A DNA stretch of 64,000 nt from Chelydra serpentina (GCA_037349315.1 JBAIAC010000021.1:930001-994000), one strand, 5' to 3'; shown: positions 45,001 through 60,000, counted from the first letter of the stretch. Notes: generated by a model not told the origin, from the letters alone. Numbers and translations: made by a program.

Positions 45001-48000
45001 GCAGGGCATTGGGGTGTGGGAGGAGGTTCGGGGTATGGGCTCTTGGAGGGAGTTTGGGTGCAGAAGGGGGATCAGGGCTGCGGCAGGAGGTTGGGGTGCG
45101 GGATCTGGCAGGGAGTTAGGGTGTGGGAGGGGGATCTGACCTGGAGCAGGGGGCAGGGGTTCGGGAGGGGATTTGGGGTGTGAGCTCCGGCCAGGTGGCG
45201 CTAACCTGAGGTGGCTCCCGGCCAGCAGCGCAGTGGGGCTGAGGGAGGCTCCCTGCCTGCCCTGGCTCCATGCTGCTCCTGGACGGTCCGGGCCCCTAGG
45301 CGGAGGCGCGGGCAGGCAGCTCTGTGTGGTGCATGCTGCTAACGCCCGCAGGCACCGCCCCCACAGCTCCCATTCGCTGCGGTTCCCAGCCACTGGGATC
45401 TGCAGAGCCGGTGCTGGGGGGAGGCAGCGCACGGAGCTTCCCTGATCTCCCCTGCATCAAGGGGCTGCAGAGACCTGCCGGCCACTTCCGGGAGCCGCGC
45501 GGAGCCAGGGCAGGCAGGGAGCCTGGCTTAGCCTCGCTGCACCGCCAACCGGACCTTTCACGGTCAGGTCAGCAGTGCTGATCGGCGCTGCCAGGGTCCC
45601 TTTCGACCGGTTGTTCCAGTCGAAAACCAGATGCCTGGCAACCCCAGCTCACCCCTGGGGAGTTCACAGGCCAAAGCAGAGGCCAGGGCCCGTCCCTACC
45701 TCAGCTCCACTCCTGAAGATGGGGTGGTTGACGTGGCAGGTGCAGTTCCTTTGAGTCTGCTCCTCGGAGCCCACGGCTGAGCTGCACTTAACGGCCACGG
45801 CCCTCCTGTGAGACTGACCGTGGGACACAAGACAGTGAGAGACGTAGCCCACAGCACCCCCGCCGAGCCCCCTGCCCACTCCTTGCAACTCATCACCCCC
45901 GCCGAGCCCCCCGCCTGCTCCCCGCAACTCATCACCCCCGCCGAGCCCCCCGCCTGCTCCCCGCAACTCATCACCCCCGCCGAGCCCCCCGCCTGCTCCC
46001 CGCAACTCATCACCCCCGCCGAGCCCCGCACCTGCTCCCCGCAACTCATCACCCCCGCCGAGCCCCCCGCCTGCTCCCCGCAACTCATCACCCCCGCCGA
46101 GCCCCCCGCCTGCTCCCCGCAACTCATCACCCCCGCCGAGCCCCCCGCCTGCTCCCCGCAACTCATCACCCCCGCCGAGCCCCCCGCCTGCTCCCCGCAA
46201 CTCAGCACCCCCGCCGAGCCCCCCGCCTGCTCCCCGCAACTCATCACCCCCGCCGAGCCCCCCGCCTGCTCCCCACAACTCAGTACCCCTGCCGAGCCCC
46301 CCACATGCTCCATGCAGCTTAGGACTCCATACTGAGTCCCCGACCCACTCTCTACAGCTCAGAACGCCCTGGTGATCCCCTCACCACTCCTTGCAGCACG
46401 GTTACCCCTGCCGAGCCTGCCCCTTTAGCCTGGTGTACGTTGGGGTACCTGGAGCAGCAGGACCCGGCGGTAGGACAGCGCGGCCGGGTAGGAGAACCGC
46501 ACCGTGGTGCTGTAGGAATTCTCCCCGTGGTTCTGGATGGAGACGGTGGTGTTGAGTTCGGGGGTGATGCCCACCACCAGGGTGCTCAAGCTAAGGGGGA
46601 AGAAAGGGCTGAGCTTCCTCAGGGCAGTGCCCTGGCCACTCTATGAACTTCCTCTAGCAGTGCCCAGCTGGGGACCCCAGCGCTGTGAGCTTTCAGCAGT
46701 GCATCTTCCCCACAGTAGTGCACCCTATTACACTACGCCCCATGTTCTTCATAGAGATATTCTTGTGATATTAATAGGGCATTACTAAGTTGTACTTTAT
46801 GAAAGCTGGGTTACGTGCAGTATCATCATAAGGTTATGATTTACTGAATGTGATTGTCCTATTTGTATGCATGTGTCAGTTCTGTGTCTGAAGTTAGGAA
46901 TATTGACTATGTGGGTTTGCACCTGGGGAACGCCCACCAGACAAAATGCAATCAGTTGGGCTGGTTAGTCAATGGATCATTAGGGAGAACAATAGGACTT
47001 TGAAGATGCTAATCTCCCACCTTCCTGGGAAATCTTCTGGAGGATTTATGGCTGTTTTGACACTGCAGGGTCATGTGATCATGTCTCCTGGTACTGGACT
47101 CCATCTTGGATTGCTAGTATTTTCCCACAAATAGGGGGTGGGGATCAAACAGGGAAACAAAGGATTCCCGCCACATGTAAATCCTATATAAAGCAGGGAA
47201 ATGAGTTAATCAGGGCCGGTTCTTCACTGAATCCTTGAACAAGATGATTGCTGAAAACACCTATGTTGACCTGGAGAAGAAAGGACTGGATCCAGGCTAG
47301 GTGTCTGGCATGTGAATGGAATATCTGGGGTTCTAAGCTGCAAGCAAGAATGGTTTGTCTACAAGAAACTCTGCAACCTGCTTAAAACAAAATTTAGGGT
47401 GAGAAATTACTACTTGTAGCCAGTTTCTTTAGTGTATTAAGCTTAGTTTGCAAGTTTGTTTTATTTACTCAGTAATCTGCTTTGATCTGTTTGCTAGCCC
47501 TTAGAATCACTTAAAATCTACCCTTTGTAGTTAATAAACTTGTGTTTGTTTTCTCTAAACCAGTTTGTGCATTTCATCACTGGGGGGCGAAACGCTGTGC
47601 ACATCTTCCTCCACATTGCGGGAGGGGGCAATTTTCCTGAGCTTACGCTGTACAGTTTTCTGCGCAGCGCAAGACAATACCATTTTGGGTTTACACTCCT
47701 GAGGGTACTTGAGTGCTGGTACACCTGCGTGTACTCGAGTTCTGGGGAATCCCCGAGCTGAGTTCTCCCATGCAGAGGTGATTTCAGTGTCTGTGTCTTT
47801 CTGCAGCTGGGTGTGTCCCTGTGTGTGTGTGTGTGTGTGCGCGCGCTGGAGGAGGCTTGAGGGCCTGGCTCAGCAGAACAGTGTAAGGAGGCCTGGCTGG
47901 TGGAACCGGTGGGCTCAGCGGTACCCCAGTACATCGGGGGCACCCTGGAGCACAGGGGGGCAACCCTTCACACCCCCCACCCAGGATCCATCAGCACTGG

Positions 48001-51000
48001 AAATCCGACAAGCTCTCCGGCTGGAAGTTGAAGATCTGAGGTGTGATCAAGCCGGATGCGTGCCACCATGGTAGGTGTTTTGGGGAGGAGGATTCAGTGA
48101 TTTACCCAGAGAAATTGAAGGAGATTTCTAACTGGTCATCGCAGCGGTTATCTGCACCACAGTCCTTCTGAAACGGGAGCTGGGGGGAGACCCAGGAGAG
48201 CAGGATCAGAGCAGGTGGGGAGGAGGCTGCAACACCACCTGCTGGAGAGACACTGCAGGGACCCAGGGACCCTCCTGTTACCCCAGCACCTCCCAGTCCC
48301 CTGCACTGGGGACAGCTGAACCCATCACCAGCCCCCCCCCCCCCCGACACCCTTCCTCTTCACCCTCTGCCCAGCAGCAGTTTCACACTTCTAGTAGAGC
48401 CACGGCTGGAGGACTGGACGGTTCATGGGGATGGGGAACAGGACATGGGGTCTGTCACCTCTAGGGGGCCGTGGCCAAAATAAATATTGAAAATTGTCCA
48501 GCAAAAATCATTTTTTTAGCCAAAATATTTTGGTTTTTTGGACAGGAAATGTGAGAGCTTTGAGGAGAAGTTGGAATTTTCCCACAGAGGGGTGATAGGT
48601 CTGTCACCAAGGCAAACTCAGCATCCATCTGTGTCACCCTCTAGTGGCCGTGCTGTGTAAAGGGGTTAAGGAGGCTGCGGCTACCTCTGAATTTTCCATA
48701 CTCTTGCTTTCAAACCCTGCGGTCTTTGGTTCGATCCCTGCAGCAGACCCACCGCGGAACCTGGCTCTGGCATCTTACCAAGCCTGCAGACACCGGCACA
48801 GAGTCCTCACTCAGGATGGGTTTGAGGTTGCTAGCGGTAGAGATGGGCTCCCCCGTCAGGGTGTAGTTGAGACGCAGGGTGATGGGGGTCACAGTGTCCT
48901 CTGGGCAGAGCTGGGGAGACAGAGACACATCGGGCCCCTGAAGGGAAATGGGGGCTGGGTGGGACCCGGAGAGAGGTTTGTTCTCTGGGAGATTTGGGAG
49001 CAAGGGGCAGACACAGAGGGAGGGGAAGGAGCTGGGACCCCCCCATACTCACAGGTAACATTATCTGGTACGTCTCACATCTCTTCCCGATACCGAGCCG
49101 CAGCTCCCTGCTCAGGACGGCGCCGGTGGAGTCGAAGGCGGCTCGGATCTTCGTCCGCCCGGGGTCCAGGGCCAGGCTGTATTGTATGGTGCTGAAGATG
49201 CTGTTGCCTACGGGGGAGGGGAAATGAGGGACAGAGAGACGCTGAGAGCGAGAACCTCATGGGGAAATGAGACACGAGGCCTTTCCCCCCCTAGAGGGCG
49301 CTGGTACCAATCCAACCCCAGGGCAGGGGACTGGCTGGCTCGGGGGGGAGGGGAGGGGGGTGGGTTTGGTCTGACCTAGTCTGTCCTTGGTGCTCTTAGT
49401 GATGGTGAAGCAGACCTCTGCCCTGCTGGCCTCCGTGTTGAGCTGCTCCTGCTCCTGGCAGTTGAAGGCCGAGGTGGGGATCGTGGGGGGCTGGAAGCTG
49501 ATGGAGACCCTGACTCTGAGCACCGGCCGGGACCTGCCATGGAAGGAACAGAACCATCACCCTGCCACTCTCAGCAATGGGGCCAGACCCCTCCTTCCCC
49601 TGAGCCGCCCACCCAGCCTGAATGTGCTTACAGCACCCCAGGGAGGCGGGTTACGGACACGTAGCTCTGCTAGAGGAGATGCTGGGGGGCAGAGAAGGGA
49701 GCAGCAGAACTGTCATTGTGGCATTGTCCAGCAGGGGGGAGCAGTCTCTCTCTCACATACACACACACACTCTCACCCAGTATACTAAGGCCTCATCTAC
49801 ACTATAGAGCTTTTTTCCACAAAACAGTGGAGGTTTACACACTACAATGCGACTTTTGGTGACAAAACTCTCCTGTTTTCCCGACAACATAAAGCCACCT
49901 CGACGACAGCCATAGAGCTTTTCGCGGCAAAGTTTTGTTGACAAAGTTCCTTGGCAGAGCTGCTTTGTTCCTTCCCCATTGTAAGAAACTTTCCCGTGCC
50001 ACTTGGCAATCACTTGTGCAGGGCCCAAGAGGCACCCAGGTGAGCAGCATAGGGACCAGGTATGGACCTGGACGCATGCAGTAGATGGACCTTTGCTTAC
50101 TCTCAGGAGTGAGATATCAGTTGCAATGAGCTCCGCCTGTGGAAAATGGGGGCAGAACTTACAATATTGTCCCCAGTTCCCTTCACTGATCCTCTGAAAG
50201 CATCATCAACACCCTGTGCCCCATTTTGAATGTCCACCCCACCCCCACCTAGGCCATACTCACCACGTTTAGGGTGTTCGTTGAGATGTGTGCTTGCCAA
50301 GGGACATTGAGAAAGTGATTGGTAGGTTACAAGAGGTGTATTTTACTGTAATGATTCAATGCTGTGCATGAACTAACAATCATGCTTCTGTGCATTGTCT
50401 CTTGTGCATCTGCAGATGTGGCCTTCAGGGGACCCCACTACACACCGGCGGAGCACCTACACCAGATAAGGAAGCAACCAAGGTGGAGCAAGGAGGATCT
50501 GTTCAGACAGGTGCTCCAATCCTCTCAGTCAGGAAAAAGAAGAATGCATGGTGCTGAGAGAAATGGAAAGACAGGACAGAACGTGTCATGAGGAGCGCAT
50601 TCTAAAGGCCCATGAGAGGATGATAAAAGGGATGGAGGAGCAAACAGAGATGTTGAAGTCCCTAATCACACTCAGGGCAGAACAGATGCATTCCTACGCC
50701 GCCCCCTCCCCCTCCCCATAGCCAATACAGAACTGCTTTCCATGCCCTCCCCAAACTCCTCCCAAACATTCCTTGCAACTTCCTGGAATGTCTCGGTATC
50801 TTATTCACTCCAACCCTTCCAAATTGAAGCCTACCCTGCCCTCCACTCTTATCTCCCTTCCCACCAAGCCTTTTGTGTGTGTTAATTGGTGTTTAATAAA
50901 AACAAACTCTCTGAAAAATAACCAGTCTTTATTTGTGTCCTACACGCAGGGGCAGTGGTTATTAAAGGCTGGGGAAGGCTGAGCCTCCCCAAACAGTCCT

Positions 51001-54000
51001 GCATGGCCCTGCCCATGCTTCACCGCCAGGTCCCATTCTGCTTCCCGCCGCGCTCTGCTGTGGCTCTTCCCCCTTGGCCGGGGCCCAGCCTGGGGCTGGG
51101 TCAAGTGGGGGCCAACCTGTGGCCAGGGACACCAGGCAGCTGAAGCCAGTGCTTGTATCACCCGCCCGGCACTCAGGGGCTGGGAGCTGCACTGCCCACC
51201 AGGTGCTCTGGGGTGGGGGTGGGGGAACATACTGCCCACACACCTGGTGCTCCGGGGTTCTGGGGGGGGGGGGGGGGAAACACGCTGCCCGCCTTCACGG
51301 CACTCTGGGGAGGCTCTCTGCCCACTCGCCTGTCACTCCAGGCCTGGAGGGGAATGTGGTGCCCACTCGCCCACCACTCCTGGGATGGGGGGTGGGGGAT
51401 GTGCTGCCCACCCACCCAGCGCTCTGAGGCTTGGGGATCTGGAGGCAGTCAGGTGGCCCAGGCCTTGCGGTGGGGATAGCCCTCTTGGCTCTGGTGGGAA
51501 AGTGGGGGATGGGAGGGGTAGGGCCCTGAGCAGACGGGGCAGGCTGGGCAAGGGCTGGCGTCCCCAAGCTTGCGATTCACCAACTGCCCATGCCTACACA
51601 TAGTGATTGTTGCTGCTAGTAACATATACATGTATTCTCATCATTTGCTTACTACAAATCCCAGTCAGGAATCACCCCAAGTGTTAGGCCAAATAAGATA
51701 ACTGAGTTTAATGAAGCATGGCATATTGCTGAATACAAATACACATTTGTTCGCAATCTCAAAATCTTGCCTCAAAGCCTCCCTGATTAAAATTGTCCCC
51801 GCCTCCACATAGTTCCCCTTTAATAGCCCTGGTATCAGGCTGCTCAAAATCAGCAGCCAGGTGGTCTGCTTCAGCACTCCACCCCAGGGGAAAATTTTCA
51901 CACTTAGCCTCACGAAGATTATGGAGTGTGCAACAGTCAGCTATGACCATTAAAATCTTTTTCTCACTTAGATCTAACCTGCCATAAAGGCATCGTCAGC
52001 GCACTTTTAATCTGCCAAAGCACATTCCAGGGTTATTCTGCATTTACTCAGCCTATTGTTGAAGTGCTCCTTGCAGCTGTCCAGGTTTCCCGTGTCAGGC
52101 TTCATGAGCCATGGGAGTAAGGGGTTAGCTGGGTCTCCCAGGATAACTATGGGCATTTCAACATCCCCCACGGGAATCTTCTGGTGTGGAAAGGAAGTCC
52201 CTGCTTGCAGCTTTCTGTGCAGATGTGTGTTCTTCAAGATGTGTGCGTCATGCACCTTCCTGGACCACCCAGTGCTGATGTCAGTGAAATGTCTGCAGTG
52301 ATCAAAAACGCCACCAGTACTATGGAGAGGTACCCTTTTCTGTTGATGTACTCCATTGCAAGATGGTCCGGGGCCAAAATTGGAATATGTGCCCCGCTGC
52401 AGTTTGGGAATCCCGTGTCCACAAAGCCATCCACTATTTCACACGCATTGCCAAGAGTGATGGTCCTTCGTAGCAGGATGCAATTAATGACCCTGCACAC
52501 TTGTGTTAACACAGCACCCATGGTCGACTTCCTGACTCCAAACTGATTCACGAGTGACTGGTAGCAGCCTGGAGTCATCAGTTTCCACACAGCAATCGCC
52601 ACGTGATTCTCCACTGAGAGGGCTGCTCTCATTTTTGTGTCCTTGCACTGCATTGCTTGGGTGAGCTCTGCACACAGTTCCAGAAAGGTGGCTTTCTGCA
52701 TCTGAAAGTTCTGCAGCCCCTACTCGTCATCCCAGACCTGTACAATGATGCAATCCCACCACTCAGTGCTTGTTTCCTGAGCCCAAAAGTGATGGTCCAC
52801 CGTGTTCACTTGCTCCACGAATGCCAAAAGTAATGTGGTGTTGCTTCTTTCCATGGCACACAGCAGGTCAGGCAACACTGATTCCTGTTCAGATTGGGTG
52901 CTCATGATATACTGCATGACCAGCCGCGATGTGTTCACAACAGTGACCACAACAGTAGCGAGCAGTGCGGGATCCATCCTTTCACACAGAGATGGCGGGC
53001 GCACAGTAAACAGGGGGTGTTAAAAAATGCCGCTAAAAGTGCTGGGACGACCATGAAATGCTGGGACAGAAAATAATGTATCGTGGGACGTGAGCTCGCA
53101 CCCATGAGGTGCTGCGATCCTCTCCACCTTCCCACAACTCCTAGCTGCAGTACGTGGCGAGTCGCATACTGGGATAGATATCCACACAGTGCACTGCTCT
53201 CACTGTCAATGCTAGAGCACCAAGTGTGGAGGCGCGTAGAGGGAACATGCAATAGCGACGAAATTATAGCGCTTCCTGATCGTTGACACAACGTCTATCA
53301 AAACAACTCTCTAGTGTAGACAAGGCCCGAGACTGTAATGTGGAGTAGTGCAACAACAGAGTAACTCACCTCAGCAGCAGGACCTGCCCTTGTGCTCCCA
53401 CCGCGATGTCCGGCAGTCCGTCCCTTGTCAGGTCTGTCCCGCCACTGACGGCCTGGCCAAAGTAGTGCAGCCTGCTGGGAAACAGCGACCCCTCGATGCG
53501 CTGTGGGGCAGAGAGAGCAGGAAGGGGTGGGGAAGGGGTGGCTGTACTGTATAATGGGCACTATGGGGCAGCAGAGGATGAGGGCTAGGAAAGGGGAGGC
53601 TGTAATGCATAATGGGCACTAGGGGGCAGTGGAGGGGAAGGGATGGGGAAGAGGAGGCTGTACCTTACAATGGGCACCAGGGGGCAGCAGATGGTGATGG
53701 GAAAGGTTGGCTGTACTGTATAATGGCCACCAGAAGGCAGCAGAGCGGGAGGGATGGGCAAGGGGCGGCTCTACTGTATAATGGTTTCAGAGTGGTATCC
53801 GTGTTAGTCTGTATCAGCAAAAAGAACGAGGAGTACTAATCTCTAAGGTGCCACAAGTACTCCTCATTCTTTCTACTGTATAATGGGCACTAGGGGGCGG
53901 CAGAGGGTGAGGGAAGGGAAAGGGGCAGCTACAGGCTAATAGATACTAGGGAGCCGTGGGGCCCCATGATGTCTCTTCAGGACTCTGTGGTGACCCCTCC

Positions 54001-57000
54001 CCGCAGGAGCTGGGCTCACCTGTCTGTACTGGGGACTGAGGCCTCCCTTTTCCCCGTGGAAGATGTACAAGGCCCCACGATTGTCGTTCTCCATGGGGGC
54101 CCCGATGGCCACGTCCGTCTGTCCATCCCCGCTGATATCCCCAATTTCGGACATGCTGGCCCCAAAGCGCCCGAACGCCTGCCCCGTCTGTCCTTGCAGT
54201 GTCTTGGTGCAGATCAGTGTCATCCCCTGCAGGCCCCATCCAAAAAGACACATGGGGAAAGGATCAGCACTGATGGCCAGCAGAGAGTGCCCCCGCCCCT
54301 ACTGATCGCTTTTCCCTCTCTCTGCAGCACAGCGCCCCTTGGCGCCGCTGTGGGGCATCGGGGCCAGCACTGACTGGCAGGGAAGAGCATCCCCTAATAA
54401 TCCCCCCACCCTGTTCCCTGGAGCACCGCGCCTGCTACTGCCATGTTAATTGTCCCAGTATCACAGCCCCATGGCAGTGCAGGTAAAGAAGAACCCCCAG
54501 GCTATCCACCGTCCCCCTGGCTCCATCCTCTTTCTTACCTGCCCCTTAATCGGGCAGTTATAGACCCGTCCTCCATTCAGAGGTGAATAGTACATGGGGG
54601 CTCCGATTAGAACCAGGTCCGTGTTCCCATCTCTGTCGAGGTCGACAGCGCACAGTGTACCTCCGAAATACGAGCCAATCTGGAGAGGCAGATAAGTCAC
54701 CCCTTCAATTTAGTCACCTCCTCCCTCTTCTCCCACTGGGACCCTTCTCACCCTATGGGGATAAGGATTCAGTCCCAATACTCATTCCATCCTTAGACTC
54801 ACCCTCCCCCTGCACAGTAGGCGGCGCTATCGCGGTAAGTGATTCTGAATGTATAGGCAGCTAGATCTTGGAGAGATGCTGAATGCTAGTTGTGGTGCAA
54901 TTCTTTTTAGAGGTTGTGCTAGCACGAGTAAAGTTTATTCAGTGACTGAGCCACTGTTATAAGTTCTATTCAGCTGGAATGTACAGGCAGTTGGCACTTA
55001 GAGAAATTCACGTTGTTAGTGTAGTGTGATCCTTTTCAGACACCGTTAATATCACTAGCAATGGTTTTTTATCTTGCCCGAGTCTCTCTGGCCCAGATCC
55101 ACAAAGGTACTTATGTGCCTAACCCCCAGACTTAGGTGCCACTTTGATCCACAAAACCTCTGCATGGCTGCTGCTGACCCCTATAGGTGCCTAACCTGAC
55201 TTGGTGTCTACATTTTTTCAGTAGAGGCTCCTTCTGTTGCTGCCTCAAGGGCAGGGCATGTGCACTCCTGTCTTACTCTAAGCAGCCAGCTGCCCATTTC
55301 CCACCACTTCCCAGCATGATCCACAAACTGGGGGAAGACAGGCGCTCCTCCACCTGCAGGGCACCATCTGGTACATGTGGTCAGAGGAGAAGGACTTGAA
55401 CAAGGGTCTGCTATTTCTTAGGTCAGTGCCCTAATCCCTGAGCTGTGAGTTCCCTCAGTCTCACCTGTTAAAGCTGTTCCACTTTAATTGACTAATTAAC
55501 TATCAGTTGGGCTGTAGAACGTGTGCAAATCACAACCACCCTACAGCCCAGTGGTCAGAGCACTCCCTGAGAGATGGCAGAACCCTGGTTAAAACCTTCT
55601 TCCTCATCAGGCAAAGCAGGGACTCAAACCAGGAGCTATCCATGCCCTAGGGGAGGACTCTAACCCCCAGGCTATAAGGGAGGGACGTGTGGAGCCTTTT
55701 CTCCTACAGCTGGTTTGTGAAGATCTTGGTGGCTCTGAGCATGCCTACTGGAGGAGGCCCGACATGTGGGCTAGGTGGAAGAGCGCCTATCTTCCCCCCT
55801 TCATGGATCACTGGCAGGGGCAGGTGCCTCCCTGCAGCATCACAATGCCTAAGTCCTTTGGTAGGTCTGGGCCTCGGTGTGTATCAGTCTCATGAGTTCT
55901 ATCTCGATTGTAAGTGAAGGCAACAGCGGAGGGATATTGGAGAGATGCTGAATGTCAGCTGCGGTGCAGTTCTCTAAACCAGTCAAGTTTATCCCCAGAG
56001 AGCCTGAGGCTCTCTGACTGAATCGTTCCTGATGGTGAAGCCAAAACACAAATATTACACAATGTCAAAAGCTTACAGGCTCCCTCCAGCGCTCTCTCTC
56101 TGACACACACCCACACTCCTCTTTATCTGTAACACTCCCCATACCTGCTTTCCCAACTGCTCCGAGCTGGGTGTCCATTCCCCGCCCTTGGTATCTCGAC
56201 TGAACAGGACGACTTTGCCGGTGTGTTGGTAGCGAGGGGCCCCGACCACGTAGCTGCTCTGCCCATTGGCTGTGATGACCTGAGACGAATAACCTCAAAG
56301 GAAGAGAGGGACGTGGGGAGGTGAGATGGGAAACAGCCATGCAACAGTGCTGCACAGAACTTTCCCAGAACTGAGATGCAGCCACCTCTGGGGTGGGGCG
56401 TGGAGGCTGTTTAAATAGGGAAGCTCTGTGGGTTTCTTACCCAGGTAAGCATCATTCATGTCCGTGGAGGTTCTGGATACGTTGATGAAGTTCGGCTTCC
56501 CGCTGCTCCCGTACAGGTATATCCCACCGGACCAGTCATAGGCTCCCACCGCTCCCAGCACAGGCCCGTCCTAAACCGACACGCATGGAAAGGGGACTGA
56601 TTACAGGAAACAGACAGCACAGCATGTATTTACTAGACAAGGCCACCGCCTGCAGCACAGCGCCCCCTAGCATCGTGCTGGGACACTGGGGTCAGTGCTG
56701 ACGGCCAGGGGAGTGAGGCCCCCTACTGGGCCCCCACACCACTTGCTGCAGCAGAGAGCCCCCTAGTGCCTGCCTTGAGTGGGAGGGGAGGGTCCCCCCT
56801 GCACTGCTCCCGCAGCCCTCTGGGCTAGTAAAGGGTTGTCTCCCCTACAAGCACTAAGCGAACCAGCTCCTTCTTAGCTTGAAAGCGCTGTCAGGGCCCC
56901 AGCACACGCAGCATGGGACACACCCTGGGGCCAGGCATCACTCACAGGGGACAGCAGGGAGCTGAATCCTTCCTGAGACATCTCCAGCTGGAAGGAGCTG

Positions 57001-60000
57001 ACGTTCTGGGACTGGGTGCCTGGGGGGAGAGACAGACAGACAGACACGGGAGAGACCATCATAGACGGTAAAGGCCCCGTGTCCCGTTCCCTGAGTCAGC
57101 CCTTCTCCAATCCCCTAGAGAGAAGGCCCCGGATCCCATTCCTCAACCCCTTGAGCCAGCCAGTCCCCTGCCCATGGGATCCTGGATGAGAAAGGCATTA
57201 GCGGGATTTATGGAGATAGATCAGTCGATAGATGTTGGATGGCGAAAGAGAGACTATTTGGGGCCTATTTGAGCTCTGGGATTCACAGTTGCTCCCCATC
57301 CTGTCTCGCCCTTGAAACCCCATTTCTAGAGCCCCAGGGCCAGTGTGGCCCCTCCCCCGGCTCTGGTACCTTCGATGGCGAAGATCTTGTCCTGCAGCTG
57401 GCTCTGGATGCCCTGGAGGGCATCAAAATTGTCCACCCGGAAGATGTGCTCATTGGTGGGCTCAGAGGCGATCTCACGGAGCTCCCGTTGTGCAGTAACA
57501 CTGGAGAAGGCGTTGCCGACCTTCACAAAGTAGAGGGAGGTACAGGGGAGACCAGGGCATCGGCGTCAGTCACAGCCGAGAGCCCTGGACCAACATCCAC
57601 CCACCCCGAGCCCTGCTGGGCCTTAGAGAGACATGTCTCAGCCAGCGCCATGTGCCGCTCCGGTCGGTAGGGGGTGGGGAGCCGCTGGATCAGCCTGGCA
57701 CAAGTGTCACTGTGACGTGAGGAGAGGTGCCCTCGTGCCTGGAGTTATGGAACCTGCCTCATTTCAGCACCGAGTGGTGGTTGTATCAGCAGCAGGGCAC
57801 AGGGGTCTCCTTGCCATGGTGACTATCAGCGCTCTGGGGCCCTGCATGACTCAATCTCCAGGGGGTAGTGAGGGGCGAGTCCTGCAATGTCTCCAGGGGA
57901 AGCCGCAGGGCAAGGGGTGAAGGCCTGGGACCACCGCGCTAGTCCGGGTGGGGTGTGTGCCGTCGGTTCAGCGGGGAGTCAGGCACCTTCCGGTCGCTGG
58001 GCCCAACATAAGCAGCAGACAGAGGTCTAACAACATCCATTGGCTGGAAGCTGAATTTACACCCATTCCGATTGGAAAGAAGGTGCCAGGTTTAACCGTG
58101 AGGGGAATTAACCATTGGAGCAGCTCACCACGGGCTGTGGTGGATTCTCCATCCCTGGCCATTTTTAGCTCAAGACTGGCTGGTTTTCTAAGAGATCTGC
58201 TCTGGTTCCAGCAGGGATTATTGGGGGCAGTTCTCTGGCCCATGCTACACGGAAGCTCAGACTAGAGAATTGCAAAAGTCCCTTCTGGCCTGGGAATTTA
58301 TGACTCTAAACCCGAGTTTGTTGATATAAGGCAGCTTACGGCGACCTAACTCTGTAAGTGGCCTCTCTAAAATGTAGCTCCCACCAAGATAACTCGTCCA
58401 CCACACCGACTTCATAACTCCACTTCCGCTAGAGCCGGTGCACTTGGCTGAATGGAGACAGGTCAGTGCAGTGTCCGTACAGACACTGCATTGTTTATAT
58501 CGCCTGGGGGCGCCAGCCGTCAGTGCCCCACCATGCCCACAACTGATAGTTAAGTCAGCACAAGCGCCCCTGCTGGGGTCGTGCGCTGCCGACAGAAGGA
58601 GGATAGTGTGGACATGAAAAAACGATTGACTGACTTCGGTGGCTGTGTGACAATGTAACTTAAGTCGACTTAAGTTTGTTGCCTAGACTTGCCCTTTATC
58701 TTCCTGCTGAGGCTCATTTCAATCTCTTTGGCTCAGCAGTTCATGGAGATATATGTCAAGTGACTGAGATCAGTTTGGGGAGGATCAGAGCCGTTGTTTG
58801 AGCCCCAGGTGTGTGCAGAAAAGACTTTATTAGAACTGGGTGATTTGCTGTTTAATTGGGGGGGCTGTATCTCAGGAACCCCTTGCTCCAGTGACCCAAA
58901 ATTTGGACCACTAATCCTAACCTGTGTCCCCATGAGACATACCAAATTTCATGGCAATCTGAATCAGAACATGGACCGTAGGACAGGCAGAAAACCTGAC
59001 CTTTAACTAGAAAGCTCTGCTCAACCTGAACAACAGAGGAGCTCCAGCTCTCCTATAATGTCACACATTGACCCAGTTACAACCCCGGGTCAGGTCGTCT
59101 CCCTTATCTGAAGGGAATGTGGACATGGGCTCAGATCCATACTAGTTCTCCACACAGCCGGGCTCACCCCGATGGCGTAGCGGATGATTCCAGCTCTCTC
59201 AGACTCGGGGACGGTGTCTGAATAAGAAAGCGGGTCTGTGTATTTCTCCCCATCTGTGATCACAATGAGAACCTTGGTGGCCTCATCCCGAGCTCCTCTC
59301 GAAGAGCTGAACAGCTCCTGCCTGGAAAAGGGGGGGGGGGGAATGCATGGGAGGGTTATTGATACTTAATAACACCTAGCGCTGGTCCACTGCTTTGGCA
59401 TTGCAGATCTTAAAGTCCTTGACAAAGGAGGTCACTGTCATGTCCCCATTTTACCAAAGGGGAAACTGAGGCACAGGGCTGGGCCATGACTTGCTTAAAG
59501 TCACACAGCAAAGGCGGCTCAGAGCTGGCAATAGAACCCTGCAGTCCTGGCTCCCAGCATCCCCACCCCGCTCTAACCTCCTAGTCCCCACTCCCCCCCC
59601 CACAGCTGGGGACAGAGCCCAGGAGTCCTGAGTTCCTATCTCTTATCTTGCATGTCCTTCCAGCCCATTCCCTGTGGAGTCAGCACGGGGGGGAGGGCAA
59701 TACCTACACCACTTTCCGGATGGCGGTGGCCGTGTGCGTCGTTCCATGAAGCTGCTCAACCCCCTGGACAAGGTGATCAGGGTCGTGACTTCTCGTGTAC
59801 TCCATGAAGTTGAAGTGCAATTTAAATTTATTGGAGTACTGCATGAGGGCGAACTGCAGGAGGAGGCAGGGGAGAAGAGAGAAAAACAACCCCAGGGGTG
59901 GAGGGTAAGAAAAGCAGGAATCAGACTCAGTTAGCGGCTGGGGCAGGTGATCGGGACGTAGCTGGTTCTGCGGGAATTTTTTCCTGGTTTTGGATGCAAA

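Larger units (their letters stand above)
49788..53328 (-). mobile_element. PIF/Harbinger DNA transposon, integrin intron 15
   Basis: The inverted ends are AGGCCTCATCTACACTATAG and the complement GGGCCTTGTCTACACTAGAG. The element carries the two Harbinger genes in opposite directions: a broken DDE transposase (minus) and a Myb/SANT-like protein (plus). A GC-rich, repetitive stretch at 50950-51600 lies between them. I could not see a clean 3-base target duplication. Length about 3.5 kb. Confidence 0.9.

Noticed and set aside
45664..46335. Long open frames on both strands (13-residue repeats such as [13 protein letters not shown])
   Set aside because: They run across a 39-bp minisatellite in integrin intron 20. 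A unit length divisible by three keeps every frame open. Exon 21 overlaps only the end of one of them, in its own frame.
49387..49807. Plus-strand frames opposite integrin exon 16
   Set aside because: Antisense shadows of a real exon plus intron sequence.
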